Below are positions 47,376 through 59,692 of a stretch of 64,000 bases of DNA, in pieces. Position numbers and translations under genes: made by a program. The stretch comes from Heloderma charlesbogerti. Taxonomy: Eukaryota; Chordata; Lepidosauria; Squamata; Helodermatidae. The notes under the pieces are model-generated. The model was given only the letters and a program-made list of their open reading frames with translations, had not been told where the DNA came from and ran no database searches. The stretch lies in contig JANEZZ010002699.1 in NCBI GenBank assembly GCA_026122225.1, forward strand, positions 62,001 through 126,000, given 5' to 3'. Within the stretch, counting starts at the first letter, position 1; each line of letters opens with the position of its first letter.

Positions 47376-50335
47376 CCCTTGTTGTTGTTCAGTCATTCAG
47401 TCATGTCCGACTCTTCATGACCCCATGGACCATAGCATGCCAGGCCTTCCTGTCCTGCGCTCTCTCCCGGAGTGTGCTCAAGTTCATATTCATTGCATCG
47501 GTGATGCTATCTAGCCATCTCATCCTCTGCCGTCCCCTTCCCCAGCATCAGGGTCTTTTCCAGTGACTTTTCTCTTCGCATTAGGTGGCCAAAATATTTG
47601 AGCTTCAGCTTCAGTCTCTGTCCTTCCAATGAGCACTCAGGGTTGATTTCCTTTAGGATGGACTGATTTGACCTCCTTGCAGTCCAGGGGACTCGTAAGA
47701 GTCTTCTCCAGCACCATAGTTGGAAAGCGTCAATTTTTCGGCGCTCAGCCTTCCTTATAGTCCAGCTCTCACAGCCATACATTACTACTGGGAAAACCAT
47801 AGCTTTGATTATGTGGACCTTTGTCAGCAAGGTGATGTCTCTGCTTCTTACTATGCTGCCTAGGTTGGCCATAGCTTTCCTCCCAAGGAGCAAACGTCTT
47901 TTAATTTCATGGCTACAGTCACCGTCTGCAGTGATCTTGGAGCCCAAGAAAATAAAATCTGTCACTGCTTCCATTTCTTCCCCTTCTATATGCCAGGAAG
48001 TGATAGGGCCAGATGCCATGATCTTAGTTTTTTAAATGTTGAGTTTCAAACCAGCTTTTGCACTCTCCTCTTTCACCCTCAACAATAGGCTCTTTAGATC
48101 CTCTTTGCTTTCTGCCATTAGGGTGGTATCATCTGCATATCAGAGGTTGTTGATAATTCTCCCGGCAATCTTAATTCCGACCTGTGATTCATCCAACCCA
48201 GCGTTTCTCATGATGTACTCTGCATATAAGTTAAATAAGCAGGGTGACAATATGCAGCCTTGTCGTACTCCTTTCCCAATTTTGAACCAATCGGTTGTTC
48301 CATGTCTGGTTCTTACTGTTGCTTCTTGACCCTCGTACAGGTTTCTCAGGAGACAGGTAAGGTGGTCTGGTACTCCCATAACTTTAAGAATTTGCCACAG
48401 TTTGTTGTGATCTACACAATCAAAGGCTTTAGCGTAGTCAATGAAGCAGAAATAGACACTTTTCTGGAATTCTCTTGCTTTCTCCATGATGCAGCGAATG
48501 TTGGCGATTTGATCTCTAGTTCCTCTGCCTCTTCGAAACCCAGCTTGTACTTCTGGTAGTTCTCGGTTCGCATACTGCTGAAGCCTAGCTTGTAGGATTT
48601 TGAGCATCACCTTGCTGGCATGTGAAATGAGTGCAATTGTGCAGTAGTTTGAACACTCTTTGGCATTGCCCTTCTTTGGAATTGGAATGTAAACTGACCT
48701 TTTCCAGTCTTGTGGCCACTGTTGAGTGTTCCAAATTTGTTGGCATATTGAGTGCAGCACTTTAACAGCATCATCTTTTAGGATTTTAAATAGCTCGAGC
48801 TGGAATACTGTCATCTCCGCTAGCTTTGTTGTTAGTAATGCTTCCTAAGGCCTACTTGACTTCACTCTCGAGGATGTCCGGTTCCAGTTCAGTGACCACA
48901 CTATCATGGCTATCAGGGACATTCAGATCTTTCCTGTATAGTTCTTCTGTGTATTCTTTCCACTTCTTCTTAATCTCCTCTGCTTCTGTGAGGTCCCTGC
49001 CTTCTTTGTCCTTTATCATGCCCGTCTTTGCACAAAACGTTCCCTTGAGATCTCCGATTTTCTTGAAGAGATCTCTAGTCTTTCCCATTTGTTGTTTTCC
49101 TCGATTTCTTTGCATTGTTCATTTAAGAAGGCCTTCTTGTCTCTCCTTGCTATTCTCTGGAACTCTGCATTCCGTTGGATATATCTTCCCCTTTCTCCCT
49201 TGCTTTTCGCTTCCCTTCTTTCGTCAGCTGACTTGTAAAGCCTCATCAGACAGCCACTTGGCTTTCTTGCATTTCTTTTTCTTTGGGATGGATTTCGTTG
49301 CTGCCTCCTGAACAATGTTACGGACCTCCGTCCATAGTTCCTCAGGCACTCTGTCTATCAGGTCTAATCCCTGAAATCTATTCCTCACCTCCACTGTATA
49401 TTCATAAGGGATATGATTTAGGTCATACCTGAATGGTTTAGTGGTTTTCCCTACGTTCTTCAATTTAAGCCGAAATTTTGCAACAAGAAGCTCATGATCT
49501 GAGCCACAGTCAGCTCCAGGTCTTGTTTTGACTGACTGTATAGAGCTTCTCCATCTTTGGCTGCAAAGGACATAATCAATCTGATTTCGATATTGACCAT
49601 CTGGTGATGTCCATGTGTAGAGTCGCCTCTTGTGCTGTTGGAAAAGAGTGTTTGCTATGATCAGCATGTTCTCTTGGCAAAACTCTATTAGCCTTTGCCT
49701 GCTTCATTTTGTACACCAAGGCCATGCCTGCCTGTTATCCTGGTGATTTCTTGACTTCCTACTTTAGCATTCCAATCCCCTATGATGAAGAGGACATCTT
49801 TTTTTGGTGTTAGTTCTAGAAGGTGTTGTAGGTCTTCATAGAACCGATCAACCTCAGCTTCTTCGGCCTCAGTGGTTGGGGCATAGACTTGAATTACTGT
49901 GATGTTGAATAGCTTGCCTTGGATTCGTACTGAGACCATTCTATCGTTTTTAAGATTGTACCCCAGTACTGCTTTTCCCACCCTTTTGTTGACTATGAGT
50001 GCTGCTCCATTTCTTCTCAGTGATTCTTATCCACAGTAGTAGATATGATGGTCACCTGAATTAAATTCGCCCATGCTTGTCCATTTTAGTTCGCTGATTC
50101 CCCAGATGTCGATGTTCAATCTTGCCATCTCATGTTTGACCACCTCCAGCTTACCTGGATTCATTGATCTTACATTCCAGGTTCCTAAACAATATTGTTC
50201 TTGACAGCATCAGATTTTCTTTTCACCACCAGACACATCCACAGCTGAGTGTCCTTTCGGCTTTGGCCCAGCCGCTTCACTCTTCCTGGCGCTACTTGGA
50301 AATATCCTCTGCTCCTCCCCAGTAGTATATTTCTC
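47376..50335 (-). mobile_element. BovB LINE, nearly full length, inactive
   Basis: All BovB domains are present on the minus strand but in separate frames: endonuclease (49,981-49,688 and 49,667-49,224), linker (49,315-48,852), RT (48,814-48,140) and C-terminus (48,019-47,507). Frameshifts lie near 49,690, 49,230, 48,830 and 48,030. The RT box is altered (the 'cagaggttgttg' stretch lacks the usual YADD continuity), and a deletion near 47,540 removes part of the C-terminus. The 5' end is truncated at about 50,335. To its right begins the Maverick-associated region. Confidence 0.9.
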
Positions 50336-50686
50336 TTTCTGTGTTGGTACATTGTAAAAAAAAAAAGGCTCTTTCTCTAAAACTGGTCTATCTTTTTTTC
50401 CTATCCATAGAACAGTCCCCAAAAGTGGTCTTTATGTCTCAGGTCTATCAAGAAGGCATGTATTTTTAGTTAATGGTGCATGTTTTAAGGGGTTTTGTTA
50501 CCAGTAAGTGCCAGTAGGTGGTGATGCAGGATCACAAATAGGTCTCCTTTGGCTTATTGCTGATAGGTTTACCTTTTTTTTTTTTTAAATACTTTCGATA
50601 ATCTCACAACTGAAATATACTAAGACAAAGTACATTAGGTAATATTTCAAAATTTATATTATCATTCAGAACTGTTGCTGCAATCT
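50336..50686. other. Sequence between BovB and the Bcl-2-like gene
   Basis: A/T-rich, with A- or T-runs at 50,356-50,366 and 50,573-50,586. It may contain the 3' end of the Bcl-2-like gene and the eroded left part of the Maverick. No terminal repeat can be recognised because the other end lies outside the window. Confidence 0.3.
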
Positions 50687-51450
50687 CTATGCAGAGAACA
50701 ACAGCCATTTTAGGGAAAAATAGTGCATGCAAATCGTTTTGATTTTTGTCTTCACGTTGTAGGAATGTGTAGGAAGCCAGGTGTTTCTGTCTTCAAACGT
50801 CCTTACAAATCCTTTTTCCTGCAATAAAAAGAAAATAGTAGCTTTATCATACCCTATTTTTATGGAAGGTAAAACATTATGGTGGGGTCTTTTTTCCTTT
50901 TTTTTAATACAAGATCAGTATAGCTTCTTTATCATCTTAGAACCCACACCTAGCTGAAATACCCCCCCAACCTCCACCCCGTAATAAATATTAAAAGAAA
51001 GCACATCTGTAGCAAGGGTTGTTTCAAACTTACCCAGCCTTTATGACCCATAATCCAATTTGCTTTGGTGTTTATGATATAGGCAGTGATAAAATTAGCA
51101 AGTTCTTCTATATTCTGTCTTGTTAGAGGCCCATCATGTGTCTGTAGTTTCTTGGGGATTAGACTTCCAAACAGAAAAATGGTTAAAATCCATCCCCAAC
51201 TGATTTTTCCATCAGCAAATTCAGACTGCATCACCACAGTAAAAGTGTGGAACGCATCAGCCAGACTATGGATTTGGAGGTCATTGATGAGGGGGGTTAA
51301 CAGTTCTTCAATATCGTCTTGAATTGTAGAGACTGTTTTTTGCAAAATTAATAATGTTTTGCATTTTGCTATTTTATGGGGTATTTGTCCACAAGCTGTG
51401 CTTAAATAAGCATGAACTAGCATAGCCGTTTCCCCCTCCATTCTTCTCAT
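50687..51450 (-). CDS. Bcl-2 family (BCL2A1-like) two-exon gene, cargo of the Maverick
   Basis: Exon 1 is 51,450-51,034 (139 codons) and exon 2 is 50,818-50,687 (43 codons plus TAG). They are joined by a 215-bp intron with consensus GTAAGT donor and a pyrimidine-rich TTTTTATTGCAG acceptor, phase 0. The predicted 182 residues compare with about 175 in BCL2A1. Visible features are BH3-like helix region (residues about 36-50), BH1 with EFADGKISWG (about 77-86) and BH2 WIMGHKGW (132-139). The intron follows BH2 directly, the conserved BCL2-family position. Exon 2 has the short A1-type tail with GFV..FE.....W spacing. Bcl-2 proteins of this type bind BH3 ligands and block apoptosis. The usual BH1 Arg is Trp here, which may weaken binding. 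Without splicing the frame runs on to 50,950. It could be a host-derived copy carried by the element or a stray host duplicate. Confidence 0.8.
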
Positions 51451-52077
51451 GGGTGCTGCTAGAAATGGTCAAAAGGCTCTCACACCATACGTAGCGCTGG
51501 GGGTGGAGCAAAGCTTGAGGCAAGACTCTACATGCCTTTGGGGTGACTAAACTAGCACCTTTTCCTTATTTGTTGTTGTTGTTGTTGTTCAGTCGTTCAG
51601 TCGTGTCTGACTCTTCGTGACCCCATGGACCATAGCACGCCAGGCCTTCCTGTCCTGCGCTCTCTCCCGGAGCGTGCTCAAGTTCATATTCATTGCATCC
51701 GTGATGCTATCTAGCCATCTCATCCTCTGCCATCCCCTTCTCCTTTTGCCTTCAGTCTTTCCCAGCATCAGGGTCTTTTCCAGAGAGTTTTCTCTTCGCA
51801 TTAGGTGGCCAAAATATTTCAGCTTCAGCTTCAGTATCTGTCCTTCCAATGAGCAGTCAGGGTTGATTTCCTTTAGGATGGACTGATTTGACCTCCTTGC
51901 AGTCCAGAGGACTTGTAAGTGTCTTCTCCAGCACCACAGTTCGAAAGCATCAATTCTTCGGCGCTCAGCCTTCCTTATAGTCCAGCTCTCACAGCCATAC
52001 ATTACTACTGGGAAAACCATAAAAAAACACTCTCTGCCTGTAAAAATCAAAGGACTCCTAAGAAAAGCTGCTCTCCA
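51451..52077. promoter_or_regulatory. Divergent promoter region between Bcl-2-like gene and polB, split by BovB
   Basis: Leaving out the BovB fragment (51,571-52,021), only about 178 bp lie between the two opposed start codons. Any promoters of both genes must be here or inside the genes. No TATA box is obvious. The close head-to-head pairing supports both genes belonging to one element. Confidence 0.4.
51571..52021 (-). mobile_element. BovB 3' fragment inserted in the Maverick
   Basis: The (GTT)n tail at 51,571 is followed by the BovB C-terminal codons read on the minus strand (to about 52,020, ending in the [14 protein letters not shown] region). 5'-truncated. It separates the start of polB from the Bcl-2-like gene. 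Confidence 0.9.
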
Positions 52078-55000
52078 ATGGCAGATTCTCAGGATGCCTC
52101 ACAACTTTCTGAAGCATGCACAGAGGATGAGCCTCCAGAGGTGGCGTCTCAAGATACCTCACAGTCTTCTGAAGCTTCCAGGGATGCTTCAGGGTTGGAC
52201 CAAACCCCACCCATAAATAACACAAATCAGGACCAACCCCAGCAAGTATATGCAGAATTTGTGAGGAGGTGGGAATGGAGGCAGGAAAGATTCAGGTCAA
52301 TACACATAGGTGAAGAATTTAGATTTGTTAATTTAGAACATGTAACATCATTCTCACAGGCTGTGACTGCATTATACACAGCAATCCAGCAAATCCTGGG
52401 TGATGTTAATAGGGGAATTTCTCCTCAAGATTTCGTTCAATTAAGGCTGGACGGCAGTGGCCTTAATTGTCCTCTTCTTTCAGTTAAAAGACATAGGGAT
52501 ATTTTGCATGTAGAAGATTTTCTTTCTCAGATCAGTAATCTCATGCAAAGCCATGCTGAAACATGTGGGGATGTTACGCTGTGGTTGATTGTTACAATTG
52601 TGAGGGCTCCACGGAGGGGAGGAAATCGGAGTAGGAAAATAGGTTCTCTCCCCAACAGTCAAATCATCCTTAGAAAATGACAACACTTGGTAGATCTAAA
52701 TTACACAGGCACCAATCTCTGCTTTCCTGGGGGTCTTTTAGCCGTAATGGCCGAGAGGACACCCACAGATGCAGAATGGTTGACCGCCGCCAGACAGTTA
52801 CATACGGAGCTTGGTTGGTCTGAACAGAAAAAAGTAGCCCTCAGTGACATTTCATTGATTGAAAACCATTTAAGTGTCAACATTCAAGTCATACGTTTTG
52901 CAAAAAAAAGGTTGGGGGCTATTTAAAGTACCAGGGCCTAGGTACCCCCAAACCTATATGATGCTGCTACATGACGAGCATTATTATGGGGTACGTAGTG
53001 TAAAAGTGGTGTTTGGAGCTCAAAACTATTGTGAAATATGCAGTACAATCTTTACCCACAGTCACAGTTGTCTATATATGTGCAGGCTCTGCTTGAATGC
53101 AGATTGTGCTGTAAATGTCGGTAAAATGAAGAGGTGCGGATATTGTCGGATGAACTGCAGATCCAGCGCCTGCTTAAATAGACATAGAGAATTGGCCTTA
53201 GAGGGTAAAGTAAAATGTGTCTTTAGAGAGTATTGTGAATACTGTCAGACTTTCCAGAAAGGTGATCATGACTTTGGGCGTTGTCCAGGAAGGTGGTGCA
53301 CTGCCTGTTAGGGGTTTATTATATATGGTGATAAGCATGAGTGCTATATGGGGCATCTTAAGAAGCCTGAAGTGTCTGTGAAATATGTGTTTTATGACTT
53401 TGAAGCACACCAGTCTTCAGGGTTTCATGTTCCTAATTTCTGCTTTGCAAATGCGTTTGTGGGTGAAACTGTAGAAAGCTTTAAGGATAAGCCAGGTAAG
53501 GGCAAGAAGAATAGAAAGCGGCGTGTGAAAGTGCATGGGGATGTAAGCCCGTGGGCCATGGCTGGCAAAATGTGGGAGTTTAAGGGTGATTCCTGTCTCT
53601 CTGATTTTATCAAGACCTTCACAGACAGTGCGCAGTTCAAAGGGTGCACTTTTATAGCCCATAACTCAAAGGGGTATGGTGGTTACTTTATTCTCAGCCA
53701 GTTGATAAAAGAGAAACTGACTGTAGATCTAAGTACTCAAGGGGGGAAATTGCTATGTATCACAGTGAAGGGGCTAGATATAAAATTTATCGATTCACGC
53801 TGTCATCTACCCATGGCCCTCTCAAAGCTACCAAAAGCCTTGGGTTTTACCGGCAGCAAGGGCTACTTCCCACACTGTTTTAACAAACCTGAGAATTGGG
53901 ACTATGTGGGCCCGCTGCCTAAAGCAGAGGACTATGGTGCCCAAAACATGATTCCTGGGGAGAGAGAGGCTTTTTTAGCATGGTATGAGGAGAACAAGTC
54001 AAAAATTTTGAAATGCAGAAGGAGTTGATGTTTTACAGTAGGCAAGATGTTAATATTTTGGAGCAGGCATGCACCAAGTACTGACACGAAATCATGGAAC
54101 TGACACAGACAGTGAGAGCGTTTTGGGAAGGTAAGAAGTATGTGAAGAAAAGGTTAGCAATAGATCCATTCCAATACCCCACTTTGGCTAGTACATCTTT
54201 TGCGATGTATAGGTTTACGTTTCGGACGGAGTACACCATTACCATACCCCCACCAGATAATGATCACCGGCAGTGTAAACGGTTTTCTACCCCTGAAATT
54301 CAGTGGTTGAGCTACACAGAGCATAAAGAAAAGATTCAGATTCAGCACGCCTTAAAGGGTGGGGAATTCAAAGCTGGCCCTTATTTTTTAGACAGCTATG
54401 CTGTCATAGATAATAAGAAGACAGCCTTTGAATTTCACGGCTGCTTTTGGCATGGGTGTGTAGTGTGTTATTCTCCAGAGGATAAGAACCCCCTGCAGGG
54501 TAAAGCATATGAATTCCTGTACAACTCCACACAAAAAAGGGATGCTGAACTGAAACTGATGGGGTTTGAAGTCAGGACTATATGGGAACACGAGTGGAGG
54601 CTGATGTTAAAAACAGATGAGGACCTCAAGAGTTTTCTTGCTGGTGCTCATTTTCCAGACCCTCTAGAACCTAGAGACACTCTCTTTGGGGGGCGTACTA
54701 ATGCGGTCTGTCTGTATGATAAACCTGGAGATGGGGAATGGATTCATTACTATGATTTCACAAGCCTGTATCCCTATGAGAACAAGAATAAAGCATACCC
54801 TTGTGGTCACCCCGAAATAATTTATGAGAACTTTGAACTGCTCTCAGATTACTTCGGGATTGCAGAGGTTAAAATTTACCCACCCTGAGGTCTTTTCTTC
54901 CCGGTCCTCCCTACCAAGGTGGGCAGTAAGCTCATGTTTGCCCTGTGTGCAGCTTGCGCAGCAAGGCATCAGCAGGGAACGTGTAAACATCCTGATGAGG

Positions 55001-56031
55001 AATGGGCTCTGCTAGGAACATGGTGCACCGTTGAGCTGAATGCAGCTGCAGAAAAGGGCTACAAGGTTGTGAAAATTTATGAAGTCTGGCATTTTGAAAA
55101 GCGGACCACCCGTTTGTTTTCAGATTACATTGACATGCACCTTTGCCAAACAGGAGGCTTCAGGTTACCCACACTGTGTCAGCGCAGGTGTGTCAGCGCA
55201 GAAGATAAACAGCGATATATAGCTGATTATCTCCAAAATGAAGGGGTGGTGTCACGCCCCGACGAGATCGCTGTGAACCCCGCAAAATGGCAAATGGCAA
55301 AATTATTTTTAAATTCTCTGTGGGGGAAATTTGGCCAGAGGACAAACTTGCCTAACACACAAGTGGTAAGAGACCCTGATGAGTTATTTCAGATTCTGTT
55401 TCCTGATGCTTATGAGCATCATAATAATAAATTATGAGCATTATTATGATAAAATGTGCGAATTTATCGATGCTGATGCAGCATGCGTGTCCTGGCAACA
55501 TTCTGAAGACTGCATGATAACTCTAGGTAGGAAGAATGCGTTCATAGCTGCCTTTACAACAGCATATGCTTGGCTGAAGCTCTACGCTTTGCTGGATGGC
55601 TTGCAAGAGCATTGTTTATAACACGACACAGATTCTGTGATATTTGTGAGTAGGGAGGGGCAGTGGATGCTCCCCCTCAGAGATTACTTAGGAGACCTCA
55701 CAAGTGAAATCCCTGCAGATGAATTTATCTCAGAGTTTGTGTCGGCTGGTCCTAAGTCTTATGGTTTTAAACTTTCAGGAGAAGGGACAGTTGTTTTGAA
55801 GGTCAAAGGCATTACACTGAACACCGCTAACTGTGAAAAAAGGAATTTCAACAGTCTCAAAGACTTAGTTTTCGCCTACGTCTCAGACAGGGAGCACTGA
55901 CTGCCTTGTGAGATTGTCGTACAGCAGCCAGGTATTGTAAGGAACAAAAGCCATTGGACTTTGGAAACTAAGACTCTGAGGAAAACTCAAAAGGTGGTAT
56001 ATGATGAAAGAGGTATTACTAAAGGGTTTAA
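52078..56031 (+). pseudogene. Maverick protein-primed family B DNA polymerase (polB), broken
   Basis: This replicates the element's linear DNA in relatives. Domain order is an acidic Ser/Gln-rich N-terminus (52,078), a cysteine-rich zinc-like region (about 53,020-53,310), exonuclease motif I (YVFYDFEA, 53,390) and motif II (AHNSKGYGGYF, 53,657; the usual Asp is Gly). Then come the DPFQYPTLAST region (54,160), Pol A (DFTSLYPY, 54,757), Pol B (LNSLWGKFGQR, 55,310) and Pol C (DTDSVIF, 55,625). In-frame stops lie at 52,678, 53,309, 54,082, 54,886, 55,619 and 55,898, and frameshifts near 52,905, 54,005 and 55,430. An L2 insertion follows at 56,031, and the last few codons with the stop are at 59,939-59,962. 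No functional product is possible. Confidence 0.93.
56026..56031. repeat. Target-site duplication of the L2 in polB, left
   Basis: GTTTAA recurs at 59,935-59,940. polB coding sense continues across the two copies without loss, which fixes the insertion point. Confidence 0.6.
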
Positions 56032-56617
56032 TTTATTTAATTTATTTATTTATTAAATTTATTAATCGCCCATCTGACTGGTCACCCAGCCACTCTGGGC
56101 GATGTACAACCCACCATAAAACAATTTAAAATAATAAAATTTTACCAATTTTTTTTTTTTTAAATACCCTAACCCACCCCAAATGCCTGCCTGAACAACC
56201 ACGTTTTTAATGCACGACGGAAGCTCATTAATGAGGGGGCATGACGGAGTTCCCTAGGGAGGGAGTTCCACAGAGTGGGGGCCACCACAGAGAAGGCCCT
56301 CTCCCTCGTCCCCACCAGTCTAGCTGTCCTGGCTGATGGGACAGAGAGAAGGCCATCTGAGGCTGATCTTGTTAAGCGGCCTGTCTGGTGTTGCTGGAGG
56401 CGCTCCTTAAGATAGGCTGGGCCGGAACCATATAGGGTTTTAAAGGTCAAAACCAACACCTTGAATTTGGCCTGGAAAACAACTGGTAACCAGTGCAACT
56501 CCTTCAGCACTGGAGTGATGTGATCTCGCCGGCGGCTGCCTTTAATCAGGCGAGCCGCCGCGTTCTGTACCAGCTGCAGCTTCCGAACCGTCTTCAAGGG
56601 TAACCCCACGTACAGCG

Positions 56618-59600
56618 CATTGTTGTTGTTGTTCAGTCGTTCAGTCGTGTCCGACTCTTCGTGACCCCATGGACCATAGCACGCCAGGCCTTCCTGTCCT
56701 GCGTTCTCTCCCGGAGCGTGCTCAAGTTCATATTCATTGCATCCGTGATGCTATCTAGCCATCTCATCCTCTGCCGTCCCCTTCTCCTTTTGCCTTCAGT
56801 CTTTCCCAGCATCAGGGTCTTTTCCACAGAGTTTTCTCTTCGCATTAGGTGGCCAAAATATTGGAGCTTCAGCTTCAGTATCTGTCCTTCCAATGAGCAG
56901 TCAGGGTTGACTTCCTTTAGGATGGACTGATTTGACCTCCTTGCAGTCCAGGGGACTCGTAAGAGTCTTCTCCAGCACCACAGTTCGAAAGCATCAATTC
57001 TTCGACGCTCAGCCTTCCTTATAGTCCAGCTCTCACAGCCATACATTACTACTGGGAAAACCATAGCTTTGATTAGACGGACCTTTGTCGGCAAGGTGAT
57101 GTCTCTGCTTCTTACTATGCTGTCTAGGTTGGCCATAGCTTTCCTCCCAAGGAGCAAGCGTCTTTTAATTTCAGGGCTACAGTCACCGTCTGTGGTGATC
57201 TTTGAGCCCAAGAAAGTAAAATCTGTCACTGCTTCCATTTCTTCCCCTTCTATATGCCAGGAAGTGATAGGGCCAGATGCCATGATCTTAGTTTTTTTAA
57301 TGTTGAGTTTCAAACCAGCTTTTGCACTCTCCTCTTTCACCCTCAACAAGAGGCTCTTGAGATCCTCTTTGCTTTCTGCCATTAGGGTGGTATCGTCTGC
57401 GTATCTGAGGTTGTTGATAATTCTCCCGGCAATCTTAATTCCAACCTCTGATTCATCCAACCCGGCATTTCTCATGATGTACTCTGCATATAAGTTAAAT
57501 AAGCAGGGTGACAATATGCAGCCTTGTCGTACTCCTTTCCCAATTTTGAACCAATCGGTTGTTCCATGTGTGGTTCTTACTGTTGCTTCTTGACCCTCGT
57601 ACAGGTTTCTCAGGAGACAGGTAAGGTGGTCTGGTACTCCCATCACTTTAAGAATTTGCCACAGTTTGTTGTGATCCACACAATCAAAGGCTTTAGCGTA
57701 GTCAATGAAGCAGAAATAGACGTTTTTCTGGAATTCTCTTGCTTTCTCCATGATGCAGCGAATGTTGGCGATTTGATCTCTAGTTCCTCTGCCTCTTCTA
57801 AACCCAGCTTGTACTTCCGGTAGTTCTTGGTTCGCATACTGCTGAAGCCCAGCTTGTAGGATTTTGAGCATCACCTTGCTGGCATGTGAAATGAGCGCAA
57901 TTGTGCGGTAGTTTGAACACTCTTTGGCGTTGCCCTTCTTTGGAATTGGAATGTAAACTGACTTTTTCCAGTCTTGTGGCCACTGTTGAGTGTTCCAGAT
58001 TTGTTGGCATATTGAATGCAGCACTTTAACAGCATCATCTTCTAGGATTTTAAATAGCTCGGCTGGAATACTGTCATCTCCGCTAGCTTTGTTGTTACTA
58101 ATGCTTCCTAAGGCCCACTTGACTTCACTCTCGAGGATGTCCGGCTCAAGTTCAGTGACCGCACTATCATGGCTATCAGGGACATTCAGATCTTTCCTGT
58201 ATAGTTCTTCTGTGTATTCTTGCCACCTCTTCTTAATCTCATCTGCTTCTGTTAGGTCCCTGCCTTCTTTGTCCTTTATCATGCCCGTCTTTGCACAAAA
58301 CGTTCCCTTGAGATCTCCAATTTTCTTGAAGAGATCTCTAGTCTTTCCCATTCTGTTGTTTTCCTCGATTTCTTTGCATTGTTCATTTAAGAAGGCCTTC
58401 TTGTCTCTCCTTGCTATTCTCTGGAACTCTGCATTCAGTTGGGTATATCTTCCCCTTTCTCCCTTGCTTTTCGCTTCCCTTCTTTCGTGAGCTACTTGTA
58501 AAGCCTCATCTGACAGCCACTTGGCTTTCTTACATTTCTTTTTCTTTGGGACGGATTTTGTTGCTGCCTCCTGAACAATGTTACGGACCTCCGTCCATAG
58601 TTCCTCAGGCACTCTGTCTATCAGGTCTAATCCCTGAAATCTATTCCTCACCTCCACTGTATATTCATCAGGGATATGATTTAGGTCATACCTGAACGGT
58701 TTAGTGGTTTTCCCGACGTTCTTCAATTTAAGCCGAAATTTTGCAAGAAGCAGCTCATGATCTGAGCCACAGTCAGCTCCAGGTCTTGTTTTGACTGACT
58801 GTATGGAGCTTCTCCATCTTTGGCTGCAAAGGACATAATCAATCTGATTTCGATATTGACCATCTGGTGACGTCCATGTGTAGAGTCGCCCCTTGTGCTG
58901 TTGGAAAAGAGTGTTTGCTATGATCAGCATGTTCTCTTGGCAAAACTCTATTAGCCTTTGTCCTGCTTCATTTTGTACACCAAGGCCATGCCTGCCTGTT
59001 ATCCCGGTGATTTCTTGACTTCCTACTTTAGCATTCCAATCCCCTATGATAAAGAGGACATCTTTTTTTGGTGTTAGTTCTAGAAGGTGTTGTAGGTCTT
59101 CATAGAACCGATCAACCTCAGCTTCTTCGGCCTCAGTGGTTGGGGCATAGACTTGAATTACTGTGATGTTGAATGGTTTGCCTTGGATTCGTACTGAGAT
59201 CATTCTATCATTTTTAAGATTGTACCCCAGTACTGCTTTTCCCACCTTTTTGTTGACTATGAGTGCTACTCCATTTCTTCTAAGGGATTCTTGCCCACAA
59301 TAGTAGATATGATGGTCACCTGAATTAAATTCGCCCATGCTTGTCCATTTGAGTTCGCTGATTCCCAAGATGTCGATGTTCAATCTTGCCATCTCATGTT
59401 TGACCACCTCCAGCTTACCTTGATTCATTGATCTGACATTCCAGGTTCCTAAACAATATTGTTCTTTACAGCATCGGATTTTCTTTTCACCGCCAGACAC
59501 ATCCACAGCTGAGTGTCCTTTCGGGTTTGGCCCAGCCGCTTCACTCTTTCTGGCGCTACTTGGAAATACCCTCTGCTCTTCCCCAGTAGCATATTGGACA

Positions 59601-59692
59601 CCTTCCGACCTGAGGGGCTCATCTTCCGGCGTCATCTCTTTTAGCCTTGTGATACGTTCCATGGGGTTTTCTTGGCAAGAATACTGGAGTGG
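56618..59692 (-). mobile_element. BovB LINE nested in L2, slightly 5'-truncated
   Basis: The (GTT)n tail at 56,618 and a body to 59,692 lack only about the first 140 bp of the full element. The ORF is intact (see CDS). No clear target-site duplication is visible, and compared with other L2 copies a few bases seem lost at the junction. Confidence 0.95.
56633..59690 (-). CDS. BovB endonuclease-reverse transcriptase, intact frame, lacks N-terminal ~30 codons
   Basis: It has the same domain set as the copy at 29,339-32,482: endonuclease ([22 protein letters not shown]), reverse transcriptase ([24 protein letters not shown]) and C-terminal RTE domain, without stop or shift. The frame stays open upstream into L2 RT codons, giving a fortuitous L2-BovB fusion frame that starts at 59,902. 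A truncated 5' end means loss of the element's own promoter region, so autonomous activity is doubtful despite the open frame. Confidence 0.92.

Noticed and set aside
50950..51033. Unspliced C-terminus of the Bcl-2-like frame as a membrane anchor
   Set aside because: The hydrophobic read-through begins exactly at a GTAAGT donor, and a better A1-like tail follows a consensus acceptor. The read-through is probably intron.
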